Origin: Botryosphaeria dothidea
Taxonomy: Eukaryota > Ascomycota > Dothideomycetes > Botryosphaeriales > Botryosphaeriaceae
DNA length: 64,000 nt
Assembly (NCBI GenBank): GCA_011503125.2
Contig: WWBZ02000062.1
Coordinates: 2,046,001-2,110,000, forward strand
Direction of reading: 5' to 3'
Shown here: one piece after another, positions 34,293 to 46,988 of the stretch
Position numbering within the stretch: position 1 is the first letter of the stretch
How the letters are laid out: the number at the start of each line of letters is the position of its first letter
Notes under the pieces: generated by a model
Database searches by the model: none
Seen by the model: the letters and a program-made list of their open reading frames with translations, nothing else
Told to the model about the DNA's origin: nothing
Program-made: the position numbers and the translations under genes

Positions 34293-35937
34293 AACCTCGC
34301 CTTAGACCGTTACGACTTTCGCCCTTCTTCCACCTGCACTCGGAGAGTTTCACGGACCGAGTTTCCAGCAGCCTATGCTTCGAAACCCCGGTGGCCTCGT
34401 AAAGTCTTTTTCAGAAGTGAGCAGCTGCATGCATGTGCTCGTCACATTCACATATGGCTGTCTTCCGTCAAAGCCGCCTCCGCATAGGCGCCGCGAGCGA
34501 TTTGCATTATTCTTCTTTTCCCTTTTTTTTCTATTATCTATTATCAATCTGCCACGGCAACCCGCAGCGCCCAGGGCGCGTACGATGACGGGGACGCGCA
34601 CCCCTGCCCTTCGCCTCGTCGGCGGACTTGAATTTGTCCGCACGCAGAGATCTTTGGCATTTGAAGAAAGTTTCAAGATTTAGCTTTCTGGGGATGGCAA
34701 AGCAGTTTGGAGACGACGGCGAGTCAGTGGCGGGTTCACGTTTCTCCCTCTGGCTGGGGCGTGATACGACTAGTGAGGCGTAGAGACGACAGATGGGTAG
34801 AGGGTGTGGCGCCAACGCCGGAGGGATCGGCAACGGCAGTCTTTGTTCGGAAGCAGCCCCGGGCGTTGCAAACGTGGCTATGCCTGTTGGTGCGTCAATG
34901 CGGACGTGCGGGAGCTTTGTCCGAGCGGAAGGCTGCAGAGCCGTTGGCGGGCGTCATGCGGGCGCGGAGAGGCAGGAATGACAAATGGTGGACCGGCCTG
35001 GAGAATACAGAGAGGAGTTTTGAGTTAATGGATTTTACGGGCCCTTCAAGTGGTGCTGTGGTGGAGTTTCGGCGACCGGGTTGCCCCCAGGCGTGGATGA
35101 CAGTAGCGCAGCGCTCCCGGATTCCGGTGCTGCTGCAGGCGGCGAGCGCTGCCCTTGGCTTGCAGGCCGGCGGCGCAGGAACAGGCGCGGGCGGGCTGGG
35201 GTTGGATTGAATTTGATTTGCTGTCCGTAGCGGAATCCTGAACATTTACTAGCATCTCTGCCGCGCCGTGCTCATCTCCACTGGCCGCTGTAAGGCTGAT
35301 GAGGTCTGACGGGCGAGCGTTGGCGGCAGAGCCCGGCCGCATGGATAGGAACACGATCATCGTCGGGCTGGCTGCATCGCGCGCGCCGCACAGACAGGCG
35401 CATCCCCAGCGGCCCTGGCGTCTCCCCGCTGTGAGCTGACGCCTTGGGCGTGCAGTCTCAGTGTCCGACACGGCCAATTATTACGCGCCCGCCGTCTCGA
35501 GCGGAGCTAAGGCGCAATCTCATTGTTCGCTCTGGTGCCGCGCTGCCACGAGGAGTCGGCACCTTGACGGCTTTGGGCCAGGGTCTGTCTCCCACGGCGG
35601 TCCTGACGTGCAACTCAAGCGCCATCATTCCAGCCCGACGCTCCACTGCACTGTCGTCGCCGTCCTCGCTCGCCTCTCCCTCTGCTCGCCTGCCTCCGCG
35701 CCTGAGCCCCCGCCGCCCCCAAGCATCTGCCTGCGCCTGCGACTGCGACTGACCCGCTGTGACCCTTCGCCCGCAACCAAGCTCTCCGGCCAGGGCGCGC
35801 TAGCAGCGATTCCTGGAGCCTGTCTGCGACAACACCCGCCGCTGCCAAAACCTGCCTTGAACCGCCGCTCTCTCCATCAGACGTCCACCGCGCTCCTCTC
35901 CCGCCTGCGACGCTGCGCGCTCCTCCAGACTGCAGCA
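34293..35937. other. Intergenic and leader upstream of BEM1
   Basis: 1.6 kb without a supported gene. The first 400 bases are the 3' UTR of the THP3-like gene. From about 35400 the sequence is very C-rich and probably a long BEM1 promoter and 5' UTR. Long frames there (35461-36063) are Pro/Arg/Ser-rich and are judged non-coding. Confidence 0.5.
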
Positions 35938-38102
35938 ATGGTCAAGGTGAGTCGGCCCTGCTCCCATCGCGCCCCGTCCCCGTCGCCGTGGCCCTGTCGG
36001 TGGACCCTGCCCGCTGCTGCCCGCTGCCGCAAGCACTGCGCTGACATGCCGCCGTGTGTTTAGTTCCGGAGATCGCTCAAGAGCGACAAGGCCGACTCCA
36101 AGCCGCACCACATTTCCATCCCGCCCAAGGATGCGATAGCCATCGTGCCGCCCAAGAAGGTGCGTGGTGTTCTCTCGTCCTGCTGCTGCTACTGCTGCCC
36201 GGCGACGCCCCGCCCTCCGCGTCACCGCGCGCCCGCCGCCCAGCCTTAAGAGTGTCCCTGTGCCCGCGCAGTCATATCGCCGAAATTGCCACTCTCGCTA
36301 ACACACGTATTCTCCCAGGTTATTAAAGCCCTCTACGACTACAGTGCCCCCGACAACGACCACTACCTCAGCTTCAACCAAGGCGACTTCCTGCACGTCG
36401 TCGGCCGCGAGAACGACCCCGACTGGTACGAGGCATGCAACCCGCTGCACGGCTCACGAGGACTGGTACCCGTCAAATACTTCGACACCGTCGGCAAGAC
36501 CGTGCGTGACAGCGGCAGCTCCGCCCATTCCGACCTCGCGAATCTTCCCAGCGCCGGCCACGACAGCGGCTACGCCGAGAAAACGTCCGCCGAGCACGAA
36601 GCATTCCCCAAGCCTGCACGGCTGAGCAAGACAATGAAAGGAACTGGCGCCATGGTTTACGGTGTCGTCATGTACGACTTCAAGGCCGAGCGCCCGGACG
36701 AGTTAGAGGCAAAGGAAGGCGAGGCTATCATTGTCATCGCCCAATCGAACCCCGAGTGGTTCGTAGCCAAGCCCATAACCCGCTTGGGCGGCCCTGGCTT
36801 GATTCCCGTGTCCTTCATCGAGATCCGCGACATGTCGACTGGTCAGGCCGTGCCTGACCCCCACGAGGCGGTGCGCGCCGCCGGCGTGCCACGGGTTGAA
36901 GAGTGGAAGAAAATGGCTGCAGAGTACAAGAACGGCAGTATTCCTCTTGGGAAATTGGAGTCGAACTCGCAGCAAACGCTTCAGCAGGGCATGGAGCGCA
37001 TGAGCATCCAGAGCCGGAACGGTCAGAATGGATATCCGACGGTAAGTGTTCGGAAGTACCCCCAACTCGTGTGAGCTCGAATAGTGATCGGCGCAAACAG
37101 TCCCACTCCCGCGCAGGAAGCGTCGCCAACAACCACGGCGGCTATCGTCAATCCAACCAGGCAGAGCCTAGGATGCTCGCGCCGATCAATGCCAGCGTTC
37201 CTCGATACTGCTTCGCCAACGATATCTTCTGGTTTATTGTTGAGTGTCAGATGGAGGACGGCTCTTACTGGGAGCTTTCCCGTCTTTACCAGGATTTCTA
37301 CGACCTACAAATCAAGCTCATCAATTCCTTCCCAATGGAAGCCGGTCAAGTCGAGGGTGTTGAGCGGACTTTGCCCTACATGCCTGGACCGGTCACATAC
37401 GTCACGGACAACATCACGAACGGCCGCCGAGCGAATCTGGACGATTACATCAAGAACCTGCTGAAACTAGGACAGCACATCACTCGATCGGAGCTTGTCT
37501 GCGAGTTCTTCAAGCCCAAGGAAAATGATTACGAGATCGACCCCAGCATTAGCGCCGATGGTTACAGGCTATCTGGCACGTCTCAGCAATCCACAGATCC
37601 GTCAGGCGGTGCATCGAGACAATCGTCTACCGGAAACTTGCAACAGAGCCATCATTCCCACAGCCAATCGCAATCAAGCTATCACAATCACCAACGCCAA
37701 ACCTCAAAGGCACAATCATTGCACCCGGCTCAGCAGCACCCTGGTATGCAGCGGAACAATAGCGCCATGACCCAGGGGTCCATCTCTTCTGCTAACACAA
37801 ACACAATCACTGGAACCGGTGTTGGCGCTCACAAGATCAAGGTCTGGTTTGAAGAGGACAATTGCGTTGTGATCCGAATGCCGGCATACTTCCGCTTTGC
37901 GGATTTGTACAAGAAGTTGCAAGAGAGGCGGGCACTTGAGAAGGGAGTCAGCCCACAGGAAGTGACGAATGAAGCATTGCTGGTGGAGTACAGGGACGAG
38001 GCCGACGGACAGTACTACAGCATCGGCGACGACGAGCAACTTGAGGATGCAGTTGCGCGAAGCCCTAAGCTTGTCCTGTGGGTCAGCGCGGCACAGCAAT
38101 GA
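35938..38102 (+). CDS. BEM1: Polarity scaffold protein Bem1 (SH3-SH3-PX-PB1)
   Basis: Cytoplasmic scaffold linking Cdc42, its exchange factor Cdc24 and PAK kinases at sites of polarised growth. Exons 35938-35946, 36064-36159, 36319-37041 and 37101-38102 give 609 residues. Domains in order: SH3-1 (about 36-95, ALYDYSAPDNDHYLSF... DWYEA... GLVPVKYF), SH3-2 (about 146-206, YDFKAERPDELEAKEGE... GLIPVSFIEI), PX (about 310-420, RYCFANDIFWFIVEC) and a C-terminal PB1 (about 520-605, HKIKVWFEEDNCVVIRM... SIGDDEQLEDAV) that should bind Cdc24. A His/Gln/Ser-rich linker lies between PX and PB1. The first coding exon encodes only Met-Val-Lys. Confidence 0.95.
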
Positions 38103-41100
38103 AGGGATCGAGGTCCCGCAGTATACGCTGAAGACCTCTCTCATGCGTAGCTGCTATGAGCTGGGAAACGCAGGATCCTATCCCTAAACGGACAAACGCC
38201 GCGCCGCGGAAGAAGAAAATCGAACAGAGCAAGAGTGGAGAAACAAAAAATTGGCAAGGAGCACATGATAAGACGGAAATGCGGGACTCCGATCGATTTG
38301 GCAACGGACATACTAGGTGGGCTGCATATTTTCCTTATCTTTTCTATACCTCCTTTTTAACGACGCACGACTGAAGATATCACCTTTCGTATTTGGTTTC
38401 TCCCTTCACTTCTCTAAGCCCTTTTTCTTTTAACTTATTCGCTTCTTTTCTCTGGTGCTGGAAGGACACTATGACACTTACTTGGATAGGGATGGCGGAG
38501 AAAAAAGAAAAAGTTCTTCAGCACCTTGATCCGATTGCCAACCTAGTCTAAATTCCTGTCGTCTTTATCTTACACTTTATTGCCGCAATCGCGGCCTTCC
38601 TTCCGGGCGTTCTAATTGCGTGGTTTTTTCTTTTTCCCCCCCAGATGTCTGGGAACATGAGACCCGGTGCGCTGTTTTTGGTCTTTCGGTCCTTCTAGTT
38701 TTCCTTGCGTTTTTCGTTCATTCGCTACTACCCTGCAACTTTACCACATTTGACACCCGGCGCGTCTTTTTTCCTTACCACCTGCTTGTTAGGGCGTTTA
38801 ATGGCGTTTTATTTTTCTTTTGTTGCATGCCCCTCCATCTCTTACCAGCCTCGGCTCGCGGATTTCTACTTTGTGGTTTTGCCAACCACGATGCAAATCT
38901 TGTTTCTAGGCTAGGAGCAGAACATGGAAAAGACCAAGGTGGTGGATGGTCTCTAGTCTGGATGTGTATCATGCGGGCGACATCGCTCTAGTTTATTGGG
39001 AGGATGCGGCCATACAGCGAATAAGATGGGAGGAGATAGCAGCGAGAATAGTGGAAGTCAGAAGACATATTACTAGTCGTAGTGGTATTGGTGATTTGTT
39101 TTGCAACTTTTTCTCTTTTCTCGTGTAGAGACTGGGTGGGAGTAAGAATGTGTAGTACAGCAGTATGGCGCGGCACCAGGAAGTGATGATTGGGCTTGCA
39201 ATATTTTGTTTGAGGCTCATAGTAGTTTCTTCCTTGATTTTTCGCAAAGGCTTTGCTTCTAGCATTTGTTCGGTGCTGCGGCTCTCCTCGATGGATTTCA
39301 CTACTGTTTTGGCCACCGGGCTGAGCATGGACGGATGTATGAATGAACGAAAAAAGGCGAAGTGGTAGTTTGCTTTTGTCAAAAATGGTTTACACTTTCG
39401 GTTTCAATTTCCTCTGGGTTTTCTTTTCATGGTACAATTACAAGCAATGATAATTTGTCCGATTGTTAAGACTGAAGATATTGAGTTCAAATTGCCGACG
39501 TCTTTTTACGCTGATTGTTCTCGCCGAAGCTGATGCCATCAAATCAAAGGCTCAGCACGGAGCTTTTTTTCGTCACAACTCAAATATACAAGACTGTAAA
39601 TTGTAGGTAGGGAACGGCTATGAGTTCCTGAAGCGTACGCTGCCACTCTCGGCCTTCGTTGCGCTCGTTCGCGGTTACCTGTATGTGTGTATAGTCTTAG
39701 TACACATCTTGAGGCTGATATCACGGAAACTATTCAGGTCCATCTTCTGCGGACAGACACTAGTGTAGCCCACAGAAAGCGCGAACAGTACACCTTGCGC
39801 ACGCCACCAAATTTGCCCAGACCACCCCTGGAAAGATGACTTTATACATCAAACACCCGCGCTGAAGCCTCTTCCTTCCGCCGACGTCATTCTTCGCGAG
39901 GGTCTGACGTCGAAAGTCTTTTTGACAGCGTTCTAGACTTTCGCGTTGCTGATCCTTCCCGCCGTTGCCGTCCCGTTTCCAGGTTGCAATCCTCCTTGGG
40001 TCGGCGTCAATGGCTGACGACGAAACATGGGGGCGCAAAATAACGGTCACACCAACGGCAACTACAACACCTCTTTTTTCATCGGTGCATTTCGTTCGGT
40101 CGAGAAGAAGTTTCTCCTGCATGGACAGGGCGCCTGTTTGTTTCGTTTCATGTTTCATGGCATAGGCGCGTCGTCTCTGCCCGTCCGCGGCGGCCGGAGC
40201 CGGGCCAGGCACCCGATCACCACCCCTGGTGGATGATGACGAACGGAGTAGAGAGAGTCAGTGATGAGACGTAGGGTCCCACTCCGGGGAATCGGGAGTC
40301 GGTCGAGTCAGTGGACAGGTGGGCTTTTTCTCGAGGGTGATTGGGGATCAGCGTTTGCGGCGGCGCCACCAGGGCCGCGCCACATGCGGGTTGTGCAGGG
40401 TTGAGATGGTGGTGAGAGTCATGACAGCCCTGGTAAGGGTCTGAAAGACGTTGGGTGATGCTGGAGAGGAGGTGGTGGAATTATGGCGGTGGCGATTCTG
40501 GATGGCGTTCCAGGTGAGCAAGGGGTTTGGTGGATGGATGGGTTGAGGTGATCGTAGATGCTGGTGCATAAAGATCTGAGATCGTTACCTGCTGGTATCT
40601 CGAGGTCGTGGGGAGATAGTTGCACTCAAGGCTGTGAAAGTACCGAAAGTGCTTCCGGCATTTTGTTGCAGAAGCCGGAGAATTTAACCACACGAGAAGC
40701 TAACCCTCATTCTGAGCATCACATTGCATATGCAGGCGTAGAATTTCCCGGCACAACTCTGCCGAGTGCAGACGATGTTGCTGATGCACTGGGGAAGGAC
40801 ATCCATCAAGGTACGCAGAAGACACATACGTACGGAGTATCGACCCTGGTATATGCAAGCTTACTGCTGCATCGCGATTCTCCGGAAGTCTAAGTTTCTG
40901 TGGAAGTCAGAACAGATCAAGCATTTCTACTCCGCATATTACTACTGAATTGCGACTTCTCTCCGGTTCCTAACCTTCCTCTTTCCTCCACGTCCTGCCA
41001 GACAAAACCTTAAACGCTTAAGCCAAACAACCTCACCACCGCGTGTCACCGCACCCTTCGGCTAGAAGTGAGGGACCTGATACGTGAGAACGCGTAATGC

Positions 41101-41557
41101 ACGACCTGCAGGATCGCCGCGTGCTTTCGGCTGTACAACGGTCAGACGCGCTGCACCATGCGAAAGAAGCTTCCGAGCCGTTGCATCCATCAGTGATGAC
41201 TTACTCTTCAACTTGTCCCTGCATGCCTGAACGTCCTCGCTACCTTTTCACCAAAGTCCCTCCATTTGTTGCCTGGACCGTCCGTCTTACACCCGATTCG
41301 GAACCAGTTTTCTATTGTTGGTCTTTCTTCCCTTTCCCCCCTCGCTTCGAGATGTCTGCTGCCCGCACGTTCCTCAAAACGGACATGTTCCAGCCACGGC
41401 AGGCGTTCGCCGATCACCTCGCTACAGACCCACCGGGTCGTTTCAAAAACCCACATGCGGGCCCACAACCCGAGTTTCATTGTCTGCAGAAAACCGCGCA
41501 GAGCCTAAAGGCTATATCAAGAAGGGCAAAAGAGCAAAAAGAGAAAGACAACTTCCT
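38103..41557. other. Gene-poor stretch, BEM1 to second tRNA-Glu
   Basis: 3.4 kb. The first kilobase or so is T-rich, typical of a long 3' UTR. No supported protein gene: the open frames are short, hydrophobic by T-richness (38620-38991) or featureless (40558-40893). Towards 41460-41555 the sequence resembles the downstream flank of the first tRNA-Glu. Confidence 0.5.
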
Positions 41558-41656
41558 TTCCGTCGCCGGGAATCGAACCCGGGCCTTGCCGGCGCTTGAT
41601 GCGAAGAATGCTCTGCAATTGAGAGCGGCAAATCCTAGCCCCTAGACCACAACGGA
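41558..41656 (-). tRNA. tRNA-Glu (CTC) with 27-nt intron, second copy
   Basis: Same structure as the gene at 4088-4186: TCCGTTG/CGACGGA acceptor, anticodon CTC, T arm CCGGGTTCGATTCCCGG, 27-base intron after position 37. The mature parts look identical; the introns differ at a few bases only (AATTGCAGAGCATTCTTCGC against ATTTGCAGAGCTTTCCTCGC). Flanks are also similar: AACTGAGAGAGTTAC and a palindrome-like element upstream, AAGGAAGTTGTC plus a T/C-rich run downstream. This points to duplication of a unit larger than the tRNA. Confidence 0.93.
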
Positions 41657-42310
41657 GGTTGTAAATCTACTTGGAAACCCAAGTAACTCTCTCAGTTTAC
41701 TGATGGCAGGCTTGAAGGCAAAAAATATATATATACTCACGTTTAATTGAAGAAGAAGCCCATAGGCTTCGCGAGTTGGGACAGTCGAAAAGCGAGTGGT
41801 ATTCTGACGGACGATTGAATTTTCAGAGGAAGTACTAATTTAGAAAGCGTCGGTTTATCTGTGTTTAGTTACGAAACATGCCCAAAGGTCTCGCTTTGCT
41901 TTGTAGGTGATTAAGGTTTGAACATCATCAAGCCCGAAAAAGGTTGCATGGGCAAATACTGGAAGGACCTCGCGAACATGAAATTGAATCTGGAAGAAAA
42001 TTATGCATTAATTGTTTAGAAGCAATTTGAGGAAATCCAAGCTATCCAATTTGACCACCTTTGATATACACCAACGCCCGCCGGGCTCTTCGTGCTGAAA
42101 AGTGAAAAACTCCAGATTCTGGTCTCCTTGAATTATTGCCGCATCTTTTCCGTCGGCGAGCCACCCTATTTTTGATGTTCAGCTAAGCCTGAGAAAGAAC
42201 CAACCAATGTTGTGAAGTTCTTCTCAGCGATTCGGAAACCAATCAGACCATATGGAAGACTAGACGTCTGTCAGATTGTGCAGACTCGGTGGTTTTGATG
42301 GGAGCCAGAC
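41657..42310. other. AT-rich intergenic, tRNA-Glu to F-box-like gene
   Basis: 654 AT-rich bases, no supported gene. It contains an (AT)n run at about 41725-41737 just upstream of the minus-strand tRNA. Confidence 0.55.
41669..41686. promoter_or_regulatory. Palindrome-like element upstream of second tRNA-Glu
   Basis: On the minus strand TACTTGG-GTTT-CCAAGTA: seven-base arms around a four-base centre, 12 bases from the tRNA 5' end. Relative to the first copy the third arm pair went from C:G to T:A on both arms while the centre lost symmetry. Compensation suggests selection on pairing or on a dyad protein site; function inferred. Confidence 0.5.
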
Positions 42311-43185
42311 TCAGGCCAAAAGGTCCGCAAGATCCCTACGGAAAATCTTTGACTCAATATCACAGACTTCCTGTGGATCCATGAATGGGTCCCCATATTT
42401 GTTAACCCGGTACAGTGACACGAGCCCTGCCACCGCGGTCTTGTCCTTCTTTTGCCTGAGCACCGTTTCCAGCCATTCGTAAGCCTCTCTATGGAACCAT
42501 ATGGCGGTATAGGGGTATCCCAGAAGCAGCTGCTTCAGATTCGTTGTACCGATGAGAGCGCGGAAGGCTGGGAATGCGAACGGTTCAGTGGGGGTTGGGT
42601 CGCATATTGAGTCCAGCCGAATAGTCTCGATCCAGGTCTTAGTCGTAGGACTGAGTGCCGACAGAAATTGCCAGAGAACCTTGGGGTTTTCGAAGAGCAG
42701 GTCATTGCTATAGAGGATTGGGCCGGCCTCGGCATGGATGGACTTGTTGAGAAGTAGGAGGTGAGACACTAGAGCCCGGGTCTCATAGGGTAGCCCGTTA
42801 CGGAGTTTGCGGCTATCCTTCGAATCACGCCTATGGCGGATAACATGTCTGTATTTGGTCTTGGATGGACGAAGTACAATCGGATAAGGACGAGTCAGGG
42901 CGAATCGGTAGATCATGTTGCGGATCTCTCCAGGAAGTCTGGCAAATGGGAATATCTTGACCTCGGTGCGGGCAGAGAGTGACTTGCGCTTCTGTGTGTT
43001 GTGTCAGTATATTTGGCAGCTTGCTGAGCCATATGAGGTGAGCCCACCTTGCTTTCAGTGAGCCCGACTCTGTTGCCAACGTTGTCCTCGTTTGTCAATT
43101 CCAACGTCGCGTCATAGCTGCGAGGATGCTTCCGCGGCTTGGACTTGTCGGTCGAAGTCAGATCTTCCATGGCGTTGGCACTCAT
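42311..43185 (-). CDS. F-box-like (2EXR-type) protein, function unknown
   Basis: Exons 43048-43185 and 42311-42991 on the minus strand give 272 residues; the 56-base intron keeps phase. After a charged N-terminus (KSKPRKHPRS) comes FARLPGEIRNMIYRFAL, the LPxEIRNxIY motif of a large, highly expanded family of Pezizomycotina proteins often labelled F-box-like or 2EXR. The next part is helical, with HLLLLNKSIHAEAGPILYSN, the usual second motif of this family (LLxxNKxIxxEAxPxLY), then a C-terminal region starting at LWQFLSALSP. F-box activity is not demonstrated for these proteins. Its location in an AT-rich, gene-poor part fits the variable copy number of the family. Confidence 0.82.
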
Positions 43186-44755
43186 GAAATGTTCCGTGTT
43201 GACATGGACGATGCAAAGATTGCTGCAGATGGCGAAGCAAGAAGTAGCCGGTGCGGATATATGTTAGCGCCGCGCTAGCCCGATTTGGAATGTGTTGTCG
43301 GAAGGTGATCATGTGGGGTTGGAATATAGATATATGACAGGAAGCGCAGCGGAATATCTACATTGAGAGATGCAAACACAGCTCACTATGGCATGTGACG
43401 ACAATAAACACCTGGAATTTGAGCAAAAAAAAAAAATCATATCTGCAAGGTCTTGCAGAATACCGGTCGTCCAACTCTGCATTCCAAACATCCCATCACC
43501 GAAAACCAAAAGCTTCGGGCAGACGCAACAATTGTCATCCTGAGGCCCACTTTAGGTGAGATCCCATTTCAATATAAACATTAGGTTTCACAGCTAGAAT
43601 CCCTCATCACTTTCAAAGTATGTATATTCTTTCTACTTGAATAGACTTTATGGCATGATAGCAGTCAGGTCAAATTCAATTCAAAGTCTGTGTCTCATAA
43701 AGCGACTTGCCAAATGTACTACCGGACTGAACTACGGATCTCCTGTTTGCCAATGGTATCTTCACAGTAATTTTTTGGGGCTCCGATCGATACTGCCACT
43801 TGTTTTCTTGGCATCTGATGCCCACCCATGGCTCCAAAACAGCCATCATGTTTTAAGGTAAGACCTCTAGTTCCGCGAAGAGCAGAAAGTCCATATTCCC
43901 GGTAGTCGATCTTCTCGCATAGGCCGGATGCCATCTTTGATGAAAGACAACGAACAGATTTGTCGGGGGTCACGATCAACTTCCCTGCGGTGACCTTTAT
44001 TAGGTCGTTTTGAACTGACGAAGGTGTTTCAACTCTTTTGCCCAGGCCTTCCTGGACCAACTGCGAGCGGATTGAACAAAGAAAAAGCTTCCCAGACCGA
44101 CCGCGCCGAGACTCCCGCATCGCAACCCAGTCAACGGCCATAAAGCAATGCTATGCACATATTACGTTACACCTGTGGGGAATCTTCAAAAATGTTTCAT
44201 GCGAGGTCTTTTCTCCACGCGGATCACCGGTGTGCCGGCTCGTGGACGCTCAACAACAGCCCATTTGCTCCGTCAGTATTCAGTCAAAAATTGGTGTAGA
44301 ATTGCCATTCACCAAGGTTTAGATATACTGTTGTGATCTCCATTAAAACGTGCAAATACTCCTTTGACATCTCCAGCCTCTGGAGGAGAACAAGATGCGC
44401 TTGTTGCGTGTCTTCTGCAGGAAAGGTCTGGCCATCGCAGTGTCTCACCAACCAGTCCCTGCAGGGGGGTTCATTCACGAGTCTACGTCACCCTAACCAT
44501 ATTCGTCTTAGCAAAAGAGTAGGTCAACGGCAGGTATGGCACTCACGAAGAACGAGATGCTCAAGGCCAAATTCTAGACTCGTATAAACATCAGACGCAG
44601 TCCGCCATGGCCGTCTAGATCTCCATACACCAGCCTGGACTCCAGCTTCTCGACCAGGAATCCACAATCACGGAGAGAGCCCCGCAGTTGCCTTGCAAAG
44701 CTCGTTGCAAACAACCAGTGCCGCCGCCACAAACGTCTTCGGCAGCGTTTTCAGC
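43186..44755. other. Intergenic, F-box-like to unrecognised gene
   Basis: 1.57 kb, AT-rich at 43300-43700, with a poly(A) run at 43425-43436. No supported gene. The minus-strand frame at 43719-44141 has no recognisable motif. Confidence 0.5.
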
Positions 44756-46549
44756 ATGTGGGATACACCGATGGCTAATGTTGCCGTAGAATACGGTCAG
44801 TGGGGCCCAGTGGGTGACATCTCCCATAAAGCTGGGTTTTTCCATGAGGTTGGTCCGACTATCACATCACCCGATTTCTTCACCCCGCCAAGCAGCAACC
44901 CACCCTCGGACCCTTTCTCTTTTCTCCAGGATTTGCCCAACATGATCGCCGACAAAAAGCTTCACTGGACGCAGCGCGTGGCCCTCATCAGGCACAACCT
45001 CCATGCTGCCAGCCGCACTGGAGACTTTACCTTCTTCAAGACCCTGCAAGCTCATCGCCTGCTTGAGGGGACGGACCATCTTGCAGCCCTCAATGCGGTC
45101 ATCGGCGATGCGGCAGACCAAGTCTTAGCCTCCCTTGACAACTACAACTCGGTCATGGCGTACGTCCACGAAGATGCCTTCAAAAACGTCTACGAGAGTG
45201 TCAAGACTGGTGTGCGAGAGCAGACGGGCAACTACGATGACCGCCGCGCCATCTACTACGTTGACGCGGCACAGCAGAAGGAGAAGGCCGAGAAGGCCAT
45301 CGACAAAATGATCAACTCGGCCATCACCATGATCAACGCGCAGCCCGTGAACTGCCAAGAGGAAGCCGCGAACGTGTGGATCTGGGGCACAACCTTCGTT
45401 GCAGATGCTATGGAAGTTTGCCTCGCACAGATTGATGCCATCGAAGTGTGCCTGGATGATTTCATCCGCCTGGAGAATGCTTGGTCCGTTGTACAGAGTG
45501 CAGTTGGTGCTTCCATCGGAGCCATCAAGGGGATCTTCAACCTCATGGCGCCGTGCGAAGCGCCAGAGGCACAGCAGCATCGCTCAGAGGCCACTGAAGG
45601 AACAGTCCGCTCCATGCTCCGGCGCATGAGTACTGCCATGACTTCGGGCATGAATTCAGCTGCTCCGTCTCGCCGCCAGTCCGTCATGTCAGTTAGCAAC
45701 AGCATGCCGCCACCACTCCAGCACGGTTCCATTCAGACTGGTCCTCCCCTGCGCGGGGTGGGATGGAGGCCCAGCGCGCTGAAGCACAGCAAGGGACCGA
45801 TGGAGCTGATGCCGACCATCCCTCCCACACCTGCTGCCGCCTTGCTCAACACAAATCCTTTCGACACTTCATTCAACAGGTGAGTCCCCTCCCTCAATTG
45901 CATCCCCTTCACAACCCATCTCTCACACGCAAGCCACAGCAACGACCAAAACTTCACCGTCGGCGAGGACATCCCGCCTCCCCCAACCGCCCCGCCCGCA
46001 CACTTCACGCCCGCCAGCACCGGCCCCACGACCTCCGGGATGCAAGCCTCCAGCGGCAGCATCACGCAGCGCACCTACTCGCCGGCAACGACCACCAACA
46101 CATTCTCGACCGCGACCACGCCGGCCTTCTCCAACACTGCCACGCCGGCTGCCTCCAGCAGCGCCGACGGCAGCGGCTCGCCCGGCTCGACCACGACCAG
46201 CGGCAGCGGCGCTGGCGCCGGCGGGAAGACGCGGCCGCGTAGCTCCAACCTCCAGGAGCCGCGGCCGGTCTTTGATGATATGCTGTTTATGTAAGGTCGC
46301 CCTCCCCGCCCTGTTCTGGTACGTTTGTGTGGAGGGTCTCCAGAGGTCGTACGTGTGTGTGTGCGCGCGCAGGGGTTACGAATGTGCTGATCCGTCTCTC
46401 GTGTATGTAGGCAGCAGGATGATCCGTTGTCGGAGGACGCGACCATGTCCGGGGTTGGTGTGGGCGGCGATGATGGAGGGCTTGGGTTGAATAACGGGTT
46501 CTTCAGGAGGCTGTCGTCCGCCTTTGTGGCGCCGACGGCGGTGCATTGA
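44756..46549 (+). CDS. Unrecognised protein: helical core with Ser/Thr/Gly-rich tail
   Basis: Exons 44756-45879, 45940-46290 and 46411-46549 give 537 residues with consistent phases, so the gene looks intact. I do not recognise it. The first 20-60 residues are aromatic and Gly-rich. Residues about 65-290 are predicted mainly helical and well mixed, with HWTQRVALIRHNLHAASRTG, a run of acidic and Ala-rich helices, KEKAEKAIDKMINSAITMI, a WIWGTTFVADAMEVCLAQID segment, and AVGASIGAIKGIFNLM. The remainder is Ser/Thr/Pro/Gly-rich and probably disordered, ending in FFRRLSSAFVAPTAVH. The start is uncertain: the frame is open 63 bases upstream without an ATG and a TTTTCAG precedes the chosen ATG, so an upstream exon is possible. 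No signal peptide seen. Confidence 0.75.
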
Positions 46550-46988
46550 CGTTGAACATGCGAGACGGGAAGAGACGAGCGCTTTCTTTACGTACACGAT
46601 ATTGGTCGCATCATGCATAGGTACTGCATTGGATATTTCTCCTTCGGCTTTGGCAGGTTGGACACGGTCTGTCGTGACGTCGGTCTGTCTTTACTGACTA
46701 GAACGAACTTCGTTGCGTATGGCTTCTTTGTCTCAGAGTATCGGCTTGGTAATGTCTAATTTTTTTTTCCTCCGGGTTCCGTTTAGTATGTCTTACTGGA
46801 TCAGTGAATCGAAGTTTCAGTTTCGCTTAGTTCTCAGGCACTTCCTCAGACAAAGATGCCTCACCCAGGTTTCAAAAACTTAACACGGGGAATTTGAGTA
46901 CCTCTAGGGGAAGTTGTGTTTACTTTCAAACCCATTGCCTTGGTGTAGCCTGAAAACTGCGAGGTCACAGTGATCAATCAGCCCCGGT
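46550..46988. other. Intergenic between convergent genes
   Basis: 439 bases holding two 3' UTRs; no gene seen. Confidence 0.6.

Noticed and set aside
35461..36063. A 200-codon plus-strand frame before BEM1
   Set aside because: Pro/Ser/Arg/Cys-rich translation of a C-rich leader; it overlaps the BEM1 start and first intron in another frame.
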